DNA from: Heliocidaris tuberculata
Lineage: Eukaryota > Echinodermata > Echinoidea > Camarodonta > Echinometridae
Length of the DNA: 64,000 bases
NCBI GenBank assembly: GCA_025618425.1
Contig: CM046849.1
Location: forward strand, 33,096,336 to 33,160,335
Direction: 5' to 3'
Positions within the stretch are counted from its first letter, which is position 1; the number at the start of each line of letters is the position of its first letter. The notes below the pieces were generated by a model. It was not told the origin of the DNA. It saw only the letters and a program-made list of their open reading frames with translations, and did no database searches. Both the position numbers and the translations under genes were made by a program. This document shows, piece by piece, positions 54,887 through 64,000 of the stretch.

Positions 54887-56262
54887 TATATATTTTCCCC
54901 CTTCGTTTCTATGTTTTCCTGGTTATCTTGTTGTTTATCTCTAGTACCAGGTAATATTCTCATGTCGAATACTGCATGTTTACACAGAACTTGCTTTGAA
55001 AAAACAAAACAAAACAGACTGGTAACTAAGCTGGATTGAAATGATATGCGACAGATAACGGCGACCATGGGGGAGGGTGTACTAGGGGTCTTATAATCTT
55101 TTCACATTTGCAGTTCCCCTCTTCCTCCCCGTCACTCTCTCTTTTCACTTTTGTTTCCCTGATTTGATGAAGGGGGGGGGGGGGGGGGGGGGTAACCCCT
55201 ATATCTTCTTATACGCCCACATGTAGATGTATGATTTTCATTATATATCTTATCAATGTTTTGCAACATTTAGAAAAACGATACCATTTATCAAATCAAC
55301 TTCAAAACAAAGAAAGGAAGATCAAAGGTGTACATGTTTCAAATACCCAAATATCAGTATACATGCAGTTAAAACATACTGATGTATTCATGAGCTCATG
55401 TTGGAGGGAAGTTACTCTAAAATTCTCAATCGTAATTATGTAGGCACCCTATCCCTTTTGTATGCCTTATGTTGTTGTATTTTAATACACCCCTCTCTTT
55501 CTTTATATCTTGTTATTATTTCTTCACTTTTCTTCTTTTCTCTGCTTCTCTACCTCTTTCACACATATTTTCTTTTTCTCTCTCTCTCCTACGCTGATTT
55601 CTCTGTTACACAACTACATAACAACTGAGCCTTTTTTAAAGTATAGTTGCATTTACATTAGAATTTGTCTTCCTACATACTCTAGGTTTAAATGTTATGT
55701 CTTTTTCGATCAAATTCGACAGTATATTAATATCATTTACTCGACTTGACGGCTACTACATGCATGTAGAGAATAGTCGTGCAGACATGCACAACACAAC
55801 CATTGTTTGCAAAATCAAAGCGTCCATTGAAACAATTTTATTTAGTTCAAATACAATTTAGTATATTTTTGGCATCAAAATATACCATCGATACTTCGCC
55901 ATCAAAACACATCTGCGTAGTTGATGTTGGCATTATTCATTGTAATTTGAAAGTACAATGACCGTGTTTCAAAACGAAACTTTCCATAACAACTTCATCC
56001 GACCAGTCACCGAGAAACTTTCAAACATGTTGTTCCATTAAAAGCATGTATCAATAACAGAGCTTCACAATATGAAGGATCAAAATCATTTTTGATACAA
56101 TATCTTTGTTTGAAAACATTTTTTTAAAGTAAAACTAAGAGAGCAAGGCGTTAATAGAGATATTTTGTTATATATTACTCATTTATAAACTTTCATATAA
56201 CGTTGATATAGATTTGAATAATTAAAATGATGTGGTACGTATAAAAAGTGCACGTGACTATA
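54887..56262. other. Intergenic, no gene found
   Basis: Contains a poly-G run of about 20 at 55173-55192 and a CT-rich patch at 55490-55600. Nothing else recognised. Confidence 0.5.
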
Positions 56263-56777
56263 CAGTGTGAGTCAATGAAAAAGAAATCCATATTAAAACC
56301 CCAATATCTTAAAAATCAAATGAAATCGCTGAAATGCATTATATTGGTACGATAGCTGATAATATATCCTTTAATTTGATAGGCTGTTCACCAAAATACG
56401 ATAAAGGATGACTGAGCACTGGCCATTTTTACAAAGCATGTCAAAATCGTCTTTGCACAAGTTTGGGCTGTGATTGGTGTTCAGGGATTACTTTCATCAT
56501 GCTCATTTTGTTAGTGCATTCAACTGGAATGGAGACCATTCAACCAACCTTGGGTTAACCATCCATTTTCATTCAAAACTTGGGCAGAGGCAAATTTGAC
56601 ATGAATCAGGAAAAATGTTACTGTTGAGCAGTCCATGGTCGGATTTTATTGATCAAGGTGTGAAATCAAAGGAAACATGATAGGCTACAATGTGATTATC
56701 TTTGATTAAATCTATATCTACTGATTGCAACGGTATCCAAGATTGAATCTGGGTTTCCTTTTTATTGACTCACATTA
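56263..56777. mobile_element. TA-target element, family D, uninterrupted copy
   Basis: CAGTGTGAGTCAATGAAAAAG at the left and CCTTTTTATTGACTCACATTA at the right, with TA outside both ends. It aligns with the split copy at 10180-11883. The length is about 515 bp and it encodes nothing. Confidence 0.85.
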
Positions 56778-56780
56778 TAA

Positions 56781-56950
56781 CACGATAAAAACTATATTCG
56801 AAAAATCAACTCAAGGCAATTTCAATTTCTTTAGAAATGTGCGAACATTACAATGGCGTATTACGTAATCCGAACCGGATTTCTATGGGCAGTACAATAG
56901 GCCTTTGAAATTGCCCTTGAGTTTATATTTCGAAAGTAGTTTTTATTGTG
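56781..56950. mobile_element. Short inverted-repeat element, 170 bp
   Basis: CACGATAAAAACTATATTCG with CTCAAGGCAATTTCAA at the left, and the inverse ending GTAGTTTTTATTGTG at the right. It abuts the previous element with only three bases between. Confidence 0.75.
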
Positions 56951-58800
56951 TTCATGGTATATATGACAAATTCAGCCTTTCCTAATTATGAAATATACAA
57001 CACAAATATAGTCTTCATGTCAAGAAATTCGGGTTTCATAAAATATGTAAAACAACCACAACGACAAAATGGACCAATAACGTAAGACCTGCTTACATTA
57101 TATAAAAAATGAGAAATCATTAGAAGAAGATCAGTAATATTTATATAAAATCTGAAATCTACCGAAAACCTATAAAACTTAAATCAAAAGAAATTTTCAG
57201 ATTTGCAAAACGATAATTCAGATCAGTTTAAGCTGTGCAAGAAGAATGGAGCAATCAATATCCATTAAAACACTATATAGTTAATATGGATTTATTATTT
57301 CGATGTTTATCTTAATCCATCATGCATCCAATAAGGCATCGTAACTTGGTGTCATTCTAATAAATTGTTTGATAAACTGTCTTTTATTTAAGGGAATTTA
57401 CAATATTACAAGCCTAGCTTCTTACTAGATTCCCTCATATTTCACGCCAAATTAGTTTGTCTTATCACAACTTTAAAATGACGGAAATATTGATCTGTCT
57501 TTTTTTCTCCTTCTTTTGTTGAAAGTTTTGAAGATATTTCCCTATATTATTGTAATAATGCAACGATCATTGTTTATGTTACATTTATGTGATTCGAAAT
57601 ATGAAATACACTCAAAATGAAACTGAAACTGAAACTGAAACTGAAACTTTGATTAATATTGGAAAATTTGAAAGCATTTACAATTCAAAAGTAAATTCTC
57701 AAGAAATGGAAAAACAACCTGAAGCTGTTGGAAATAAGTTGAGACTCATAAATTGCTTAATGCAGAAAAAACCCAACAGTTTCGTAAAGTTCAGTTTATA
57801 CTACACATCTCCTTTTATCTTCAAGATTTTTCTGCATTCACGAAAAGCCTCTTATTGAATTCCTTTTTTGTTGCTTAATTACATCACACTGATCACAGGT
57901 TTTTTTTAATAATTGTTATGGATACCTCAATTCAAATGATATTTCCTCAATTTGTTTGGGGATTCTCAACTTGCTATATGATATCATTTAGCATGGTATA
58001 GAAACAAAGAGTGATAATATCATGACCATAATTAACACGGACTTGTTTTACATTCCAATGATATACATAGAGTAGTTTCTGCTGAAAACTGTCATTTTTT
58101 GAGCCATTATTTCTACGAATTATGAGCTCCTAGCACTCCATATAGGACTGTATATTGTAAGTGATATAATTAACAATCTGTCCTCTGACATTATCTGACA
58201 TTTCCGAATAACAAATATTCGACGTTTCTACAAGTAATTTTGTCGATGACTCATTCACGTTTATATTATATCACCAAGGCTATGGAAAGCAAATTTCCGA
58301 CATTATTATTATCATATGAACAATAAAACTTGAATCTTGAATCTTATTGCTTCATAGAAGTCAACCTTTACTGCAGAAAAAAAAAGGGGTTTGAAATCCT
58401 TTTTATTTCAAGACGATTTTTTTTTTTAAACGAGATGAAAAGGAAATGAAATGATCTTTGCAATACTTTATCGTATTTCAGAGGATCCCAAAGTGCATAA
58501 ACCATTCACCTTTTCACATTTATTTACAATCTCAAAGATTTTATTTTGTCTACGTCGTCATAACATTAATGTCCTTAAGACCAGGGGCGACGATCCATTT
58601 TCAGAAGGGGGGGGGGGGGGGGCGCAAACGCTTCATTAGATACAAATTCAAAAGTGTGTCGGATGAGAGGGTAACTGCCACCTGCCCTAGAAAGATAAGC
58701 CCCTGTGTAGACTCGTGTGATGTTTGAAATAATGCATTTTAACTTTTATCTTAATATCCTCTCAAAAATCTTTATATTCTGAACTCTGTCAAATAATTTT
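56951..58800. other. Intergenic, no gene found
   Basis: AT-rich; a short (GAAACT)n run is at 57619-57646 and a poly-G run at 58607-58622. Nothing else recognised. Confidence 0.5.
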
Positions 58801-58804
58801 TTTG

Positions 58805-58810
58805 TTTATT
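58805..58810 (-). promoter_or_regulatory. Candidate polyadenylation signal for the GPCR gene
   Basis: TTTATT on the plus strand is AATAAA on the minus strand, about 75 nt after the stop codon. Confidence 0.4.
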
Positions 58811-58884
58811 AGTTCAGTCAGTCACATAATATTGTATTAATCAATTTCTATAACACTAAAGAGAGCATAAACCAAATTTTTCAT

Positions 58885-60072
58885 TTAGACAGCAGCATCT
58901 TTCAACTTTGAGTTGCCTTGGTAACTCTTATGCGCAGCAGATTTCCTATTTTTCCTCCTCGTCGATCGAAAAGAAGAACGCATCGATGAGATTGTTCTGA
59001 TGATTCCTGCTTGTTCAGGTATTTCTGTGCATTGGCATTTCAACATGAATCCAAAGACCTGCTTGAAATAAGGATGCTTGGTGGCATATATAAAAGGATT
59101 CACGCAGCTATTGAAAAGCAAGATGGCGGCTGTCCAGGGGATGGCAGGATCACTGGGAGGAATCATCAGCGAGATGCAATATGGCGACGCGCATATACCA
59201 AACGCGCAGACAACGAACAACATATTTTTGGTGATTTCTACTTGGCGCCTGTTCAGCCGCTTCTTAACCGATTTGTTTTCGTGATGCGGTGTGCCATTCG
59301 GTGATGATCGCTTCGTGTTAGTGACCGATGTGTCGGACGATTCGGACATCGTCATCGTTCTCAGATGACGTCGTGTATGGAGGAAGATCTTGACGTAGCA
59401 GACGACGATGATGACGAGAGGCACTGGATATAAAATGGCGGCTTGAAGCATGCTGTAGTAATCGGACAACGGGTGGGTGGTCTTGTGCGAGCACGTCTTG
59501 TATTTGACGGCATAACCGAGCTCGCCGAGTCCACACAGCGGCGGGATCAATGAGACACTGAATGGAACCAGCCAGCATATCGTTAAAATGATGGCAATGT
59601 TTCTTTTCGTGTAAATGGCGCGGTATGTTTTGAGTGGTCGGGTAATGATGATGTACCTATTCACAGCTATGGTGGCTAAACTGTAGAGGCTGCATCCACC
59701 GCAGGTATACAGCACCAGAGCCGCCGCTGCACACACCCAGCCAGGTAACGGCCAACCGCTGAAGCTCAACAACGCAACTGCGTTCCAAGGCAGGACGCAG
59801 CACGTCAGGAGGTCAGCGACGGCGAGGTTGACCACGAACACATTGGTGATCGTCCTCAGTTTCCTACTCAGTGCTACGGCCAGCATTGTCAGTCCATTAC
59901 CGGTGAAGCCGACAAAGAAAGCGATGATGAAGATGACGGCAAGGATGATTCGCTGGACCGGATCGTCGAAAACAAAGGTTCTACCATCGCTAACAGCCGT
60001 CGCCGCCGCCGGAGTCGAGGTCCCAGTCGATGTCTGGTTCATGAAGTCGTCAGCCATTGTGACAGTCTCCAT
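58885..60072 (-). CDS. Class A GPCR, Moody/Tre1/melatonin-receptor-like
   Basis: A 395-residue seven-span receptor in one coding exon. The N-terminus has an Asn12-Gln-Thr glycosylation sequon. Landmarks: GN at 58-59 in span 1, LAVAD with Asp87 in span 2, Cys114 and Cys194 for the extracellular disulfide, NRY at 138-140 in place of DRY, Trp167 in span 4, CASP at 294-297 in place of CWxP in span 6, and NPFIY at 325-329. The basic third loop (RLNRRQVEITKN) and Ser/Arg-rich tail suit G-protein coupling and phosphorylation. NRY with NPxxY fits the Moody/Tre1 group better than true melatonin receptors, which have NAxxY. The ligand is unknown. A splice-acceptor-like TTTTCATTCATTTTCAG lies three bases before the ATG, so an upstream untranslated or coding exon is likely. 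Confidence 0.93.
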   Translation of the reverse strand: METVTMADDFMNQTSTGTSTPAAATAVSDGRTFVFDDPVQRIILAVIFIIAFFVGFTGNGLTMLAVALSRKLRTITNVFVVNLAVADLLTCCVLPWNAVALLSFSGWPLPGWVCAAAALVLYTCGGCSLYSLATIAVNRYIIITRPLKTYRAIYTKRNIAIILTICWLVPFSVSLIPPLCGLGELGYAVKYKTCSHKTTHPLSDYYSMLQAAILYPVPLVIIVVCYVKIFLHTRRHLRTMTMSESSDTSVTNTKRSSPNGTPHHENKSVKKRLNRRQVEITKNMLFVVCAFGICASPYCISLMIPPSDPAIPWTAAILLFNSCVNPFIYATKHPYFKQVFGFMLKCQCTEIPEQAGIIRTISSMRSSFRSTRRKNRKSAAHKSYQGNSKLKDAAV

Positions 60073-60075
60073 ACT

Positions 60076-60092
60076 CTGAAAATGAATGAAAA
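60076..60092 (-). promoter_or_regulatory. Probable splice acceptor just before the GPCR start codon
   Basis: On the minus strand a pyrimidine-rich stretch ending TTTTCAG precedes AGTATGG. It suggests that a 5' exon lies to the right. The alternative is a coincidental TTTCAG within the 5' UTR. Confidence 0.5.
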
Positions 60093-60319
60093 TAGACGAT
60101 GGGGTGTTACCATTGCTATAGAAGACAATACATCAAAGACTCACGGTAATGCAATAACGATTCGTGGAAATACCACAGTTACCGTCACACCGACCGATAT
60201 CTTATCAACTAAATCTTGGTCATATAAATGATATACATGTATTCAGAGTAATTTTATTTTGTTTTGTCAATTCTCGATGTGGGGTTGGTCCCGTCGATGT
60301 GACAGGGTTATCACTCTTA

Positions 60320-60703
60320 TTAAAGGGATTCGGTAACTTTGTGGAGGCTTGATTTAATAAATATTGTTGAATTTTGATATCTGTCTTGTATAATGATGTT
60401 CAGAAGGATACATAAATAGCCAGGCATACAAAAGATTTTCAAATATATAATGCCATTATTAAGATATCTGTGACTGAATACTCGAAAGCGTATGGCCATA
60501 CGCTTTAGTCTAACACTGAGTCTATGAGGGAAAATGAGTCCGGCATTTCCGGTCACCTGCATATGTTTACTTTTGTGAAGCACACGATGATTTTGAAGTG
60601 CCTTTTTTTCCTGGGCTTTATTTTTACACCATACACTGATAGCATGCAAGGCCAGGCAGCTCAGATTTTATCAAGCCTCTACAAAGTTACCAAATCACTT
60701 TAA
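60320..60703. mobile_element. TTAA-flanked element beside its own empty site, 384 bp
   Basis: TTAAAGGGATTCGGTAACTT at the left and AAGTTACCAAATCACTTTAA at the right; inverted repeats of about 33 bp with TTAA on both sides. The flanking 50 bp is tandemly duplicated, and the second copy (60722-60771) lacks the element and reads TCAA at the insertion point. No coding capacity. Confidence 0.88.
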
Positions 60704-60771
60704 AACGATTCTGACATTACTCGTCGATGTGACAGGGTTATCACTCTTATCAAAACGATTCTGACATTACT
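60704..60771 (+). repeat. Duplicated flank, unoccupied target copy
   Basis: GTCGATGTGACAGGGTTATC, then ACTCTTA, is found at 60294 before the element and again at 60723 after it. ACGATTCTGACATTACTC follows both the element and the empty copy. Confidence 0.9.
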
Positions 60772-62760
60772 CCTGACAAACTCGTACAGTATGCTATTAA
60801 CACGGCATATAACAGCAAAATGATTTAACATGTTTAATGAACTAGGACGGCCAATGCCGTTGGCTGGCATTGCCTGATCGAAATCACAAGGCATAATAGC
60901 AAATGAGCTTATATTCCACCTACCAAAATGTGTAGAGAGGACCAGAATGAGTTACGCACCCACACCCATGAAATGTATCATCAAAAGTGCCTCTGATTTC
61001 ACCCGAAGGCCTATGAAAACACATGCCAGCATAGTAATGATCCCTCAAATCAGACTTTGGTCATTTATACTTGACGAGGAATCATATCATTCATAAAACA
61101 CGCACCCATTTTGTCAACAAATGTCTACTAAGAATAATGAGTCCAAGCACCGTCATTTCATTACTTAGAGTAAACAAAACAAATATATTTAGAAAGTGAC
61201 TAGACTCACAGACAGGAAAAACTACATGATAATAGCATGCTCATGGTTATGATTAAAACTTAAACATGCATTGTGACGTCATTCAGTTGTCCTGAGACTC
61301 CTGACGTGATAGTAGATATCGGTCAGCAACGGAAGAGTAATGAATGGATGGACTTGATGGGTTTATTTAAAAAGGTATAATCCCGATTGAAGCAAATACG
61401 CGAAGTTTAAAGATGTGTAATTAAAACTGATATCGAAATGTTTATCCTTTGTGCTCAACATTAGTTTTGAAAATGTAAGCTGGTCCAGTGATCAGCCCTC
61501 AAACCAACTCCGGCGGACGCCGATGCACGCCGCCGGTCCGAAGCGGTATCGTGTTTTTCGGATGGTGACGTTAAAGGTCGGTCTCCAGATGTAAATAATC
61601 ATATCTGATTTATAAACAAAAATAATTCAACATTACAAATATAATCTCATTTGAATAGACTAGACATGCAGGCAAGATCAAACTATTTGTACCATATGTT
61701 ACTGGCTACATCTAAAATGTTAGTATATAATGACTGCATCAAGCTAACAGCCCTCCTAAAGCTTGGATCAGACAAAATATCACTTAAAATTGTATTTTTA
61801 TGTCAATTTATGTTCATAATTCCATGATCAAATTCCTTAGTACTGGGTAGCGCATGGGACATACCTTGAACTTGCCCTTACATCATATCACAGAAACGAT
61901 ACAGCTGATTACGTAATATAAAACATAATCTGTACAGCCTTTTTTCTACCAGCTAACAAGACAAGGTTGGCATCAAACTTGACTTTGTGAAAACGAATGC
62001 TTACACAGAATAAGTTCACGAAATAATATATATTGATCAGCAAATTGTATACGAGGATTCCACACAAGTCATGTCAAGTGAGACATTCCACAAACCGTGT
62101 TGAATTCTGTATCAATGTAATATGACAGAATTTCTCGAATATTTTAGAAATTCATACGCAGTGATTTCTGTGAGTGTTACAGACATGTGATAAACTGTAA
62201 TGTGTACTTGTTGTGTCTGCAAATTTGGTCAGGCATTGATAAGGCAAGTGAACTCTGGTCGTTGTCTATATGAGTCACTGTTGGTATATTTTTTGTATAT
62301 ATGTAACTACGTTGTTGATTAAATAAGGGTTTGTTTAAGAGTATTCTCAAACCTAAGATAAGATAAATGATCTACTGGACTGATGTTGTTTTTTGTGATA
62401 AGGTAAACTTGTGAGGGATTTCATTGCTATGATTATTTTTCTTGTCTATCTTCATTGTACCTGCTTCGGAGTATAATGTGCAACGATTTATTTTCAATAT
62501 TGCTAAAAATGGTACGGATCTCAAATTCAACCTATGCCACACAAAATGCAATATATACATGTACTCATATGAAACTTCAGAAAAACGAACCTTCGGAAAA
62601 CGAGTATCCCCCACTTCTTGAGGTGCATTCCTACCATAATATTATGACCATTGTTCAAATCTATGAAAGGTTATAACAAAGATATTCGGCATCTTATCAG
62701 GTCTTATTTTCTTCCCTGGTATACAGATCGGCATGTGTTCAATAAATAGTCTATGAATGA
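60772..62760. other. Upstream of the GPCR; no feature found
   Basis: Should contain the GPCR promoter and any 5' exon, but I cannot locate either. The GC-rich patch at 61508-61546 (CGGCGGACGCCG and GCCGCCGG) can form local stems. Confidence 0.45.
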
Positions 62761-63347
62761 TTAAAGGAGAATGAAACCCTGAAAATCAATTTGAATGAAA
62801 AGAGAGGATAGAGAGAAGCAATTTTAAAAAAGTTCCATCAAAATCGGTTACGAAATGAGAAAGTTATGAAAGTTTGAAAAGTCTCAATTGATTTCTATGG
62901 CGATCCTCAAATTGATAATGTTGCTTCAAAGTGACAGGTTTAGTAGTACAACTCTCTATATGTTTTGTACACAAAATTTTATATTTTCCCCATTATCTCT
63001 CAAGGTGAAGCTTGTCTCCTTCTTAGCTTAAGATAATATATTATGGGAAAATGTATTTGACACAACATATGTTGAGTTCATAAAAAGACAAGCAGCATCT
63101 TTAGAGATAATGGAGAAAATATGAAATTTTGTATACAAAACATATTGAGAGTTGTTCTACTAAACCTGCCATTTTGAAACAACATTGTCAATTTGAGGAT
63201 CGCCATAGAAAGTAAATTGAGACTTTTCAAACTTTCATAACTTTTTCATTTCGTAACCGATTTTGATGGAACTTAAAAAAAAATTGCTTCTCTCTATCCT
63301 CTCTTTTCATTAAAATGGATACTTCCCAAGGGTTTCATTCTCGACTA
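62761..63347. mobile_element. TTAA-flanked foldback element, subfamily B, copy 3
   Basis: TTAAAGGAGAATGAAACCC at the left, GGGTTTCATTCTCGACTAA at the right; the right TTAA is mutated to CTAA. The arms fold over most of the length. Confidence 0.85.
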
Positions 63348-64000
63348 AAGACAAACAAGGCGGCTAGCTTGCTCGACAGTTTCTATCATCCCTTGTTTTT
63401 GTTATCAAACTGTCGAGAAAAGTACTAATTATATCAAGTACGCACATGGTCATTTCCACGTTACCATGTCACACTTTCTATAACCTCACCCATGTTATCC
63501 ATAGTATAATGAGTTTATTCCAGAGAACAGAAGCGAAAGAAGATGAATATTATGTTTGTTTATAAATTATCCATAGAAAGCAGCAGGATTAAAACATGAA
63601 ATAAAATCAAGCAGGGAAATCCTATAAAAAAAATCAAAATGACATAAATACTCACGACAGGAAGTGAGATTTTTATCAAAATGATTTAATGGTTTTTCGT
63701 CTAAATTTTTTTTGGTTTCACTTTGTTACACAAATATAGACGTATAAGTTTTTCCCCATTGGAGGTGGTGGTGGTGGTGGGAAGATTCGGACGTGCACCA
63801 TGATTGCCAAAGCGTTCGTTAAGCAGAAAAACAGATTTTACCAAGTGGCATAAAAGTCCTCTTTTATCATGATTATCCGACGCCCCCCCCCCCCAAAAAA
63901 AGAAGATAAATAAAAGAAACTGAATTTTGCGGACAAACAGTGATCGAATCGTGTAGCCTATTAATTTTGTAACGATTAAATGATTGTATTAATCTACATA
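63348..64000. other. No gene found
   Basis: Low-complexity GGTGGT (63765-63780) and a poly-C run (63883-63895). A 9-bp stem (CTCGACAGT with ACTGTCGAG) is at 63373-63417. Confidence 0.5.

Noticed and set aside
59011..60079. Open frames on the plus strand and a shifted minus frame within the GPCR
   Set aside because: Shadows of the receptor gene; no domain content.

Overview
This is 64 kb of animal nuclear DNA: AT-rich, intron-rich and crowded with repeats. A ceramide synthase (CERS) with a homeodomain remnant, a rhodopsin-class GPCR, eukaryotic tRNA-Lys genes, a LINE with an apurinic-type endonuclease, tRNA-derived SINEs and many short inverted-repeat transposons all point to a metazoan. The repeat texture (frequent ACATGTACATGT stretches, poly-G runs, abundant TTAA-flanked foldback elements) suggests a marine invertebrate deuterostome such as a sea urchin; this last step is inference. 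LAYOUT: 1-8.9 kb is repeats: a foldback element cut by the window edge, a TTAA element carrying a nested TA element that itself carries a purine-rich minisatellite, a Harbinger-like element, and an intact LINE ORF2 (4073-7837) inserted in the TCCG microsatellite of an older inverted-repeat element. From 9.28 to 38.09 kb, on the plus strand, lies the 3' part of a ceramide synthase gene. Seven constitutive or alternative coding steps can be read with matching splice phases: the homeodomain exon, three exons that start the TLC/Lag1p domain, a pair of equal-length alternative exons (25428-25534 and 26079-26185), an exon with the last membrane spans, and a terminal exon with the acidic DxRSDxE-type tail. 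The first coding exon(s) lie outside the window or were not recognised. The introns hold several transposon families, an approximately 0.8 kb palindrome inside a hAT-like element, a 12-bp minisatellite and long CT tracts. From 38.1 to 51.8 kb no gene was found; the stretch contains LINE tails, small inverted-repeat elements, a C-rich minisatellite and a very long (GAA)n. From 51.8 to 54.9 kb two identical intact tRNA-Lys(CTT) genes sit beside two broken copies and a decayed reverse-transcriptase fragment on the minus strand. From 58.9 to 60.07 kb on the minus strand there is an intact 395-residue class A GPCR of the Moody/Tre1/melatonin-like group. The window ends with another foldback element. 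HOW THE PARTS RELATE: CERS and the GPCR are convergent and separated by about 20 kb; nothing suggests they act together. The most interesting gene-level observation is the CERS alternative exon pair: both are exactly 107 nt, with the same phases, so including both or neither shifts the frame. That is the classic signature of mutually exclusive splicing, here swapping a membrane segment of the catalytic TLC domain. The most interesting genome-level observation is the number of TTAA-flanked non-autonomous elements, one of which sits next to its own unoccupied target copy.
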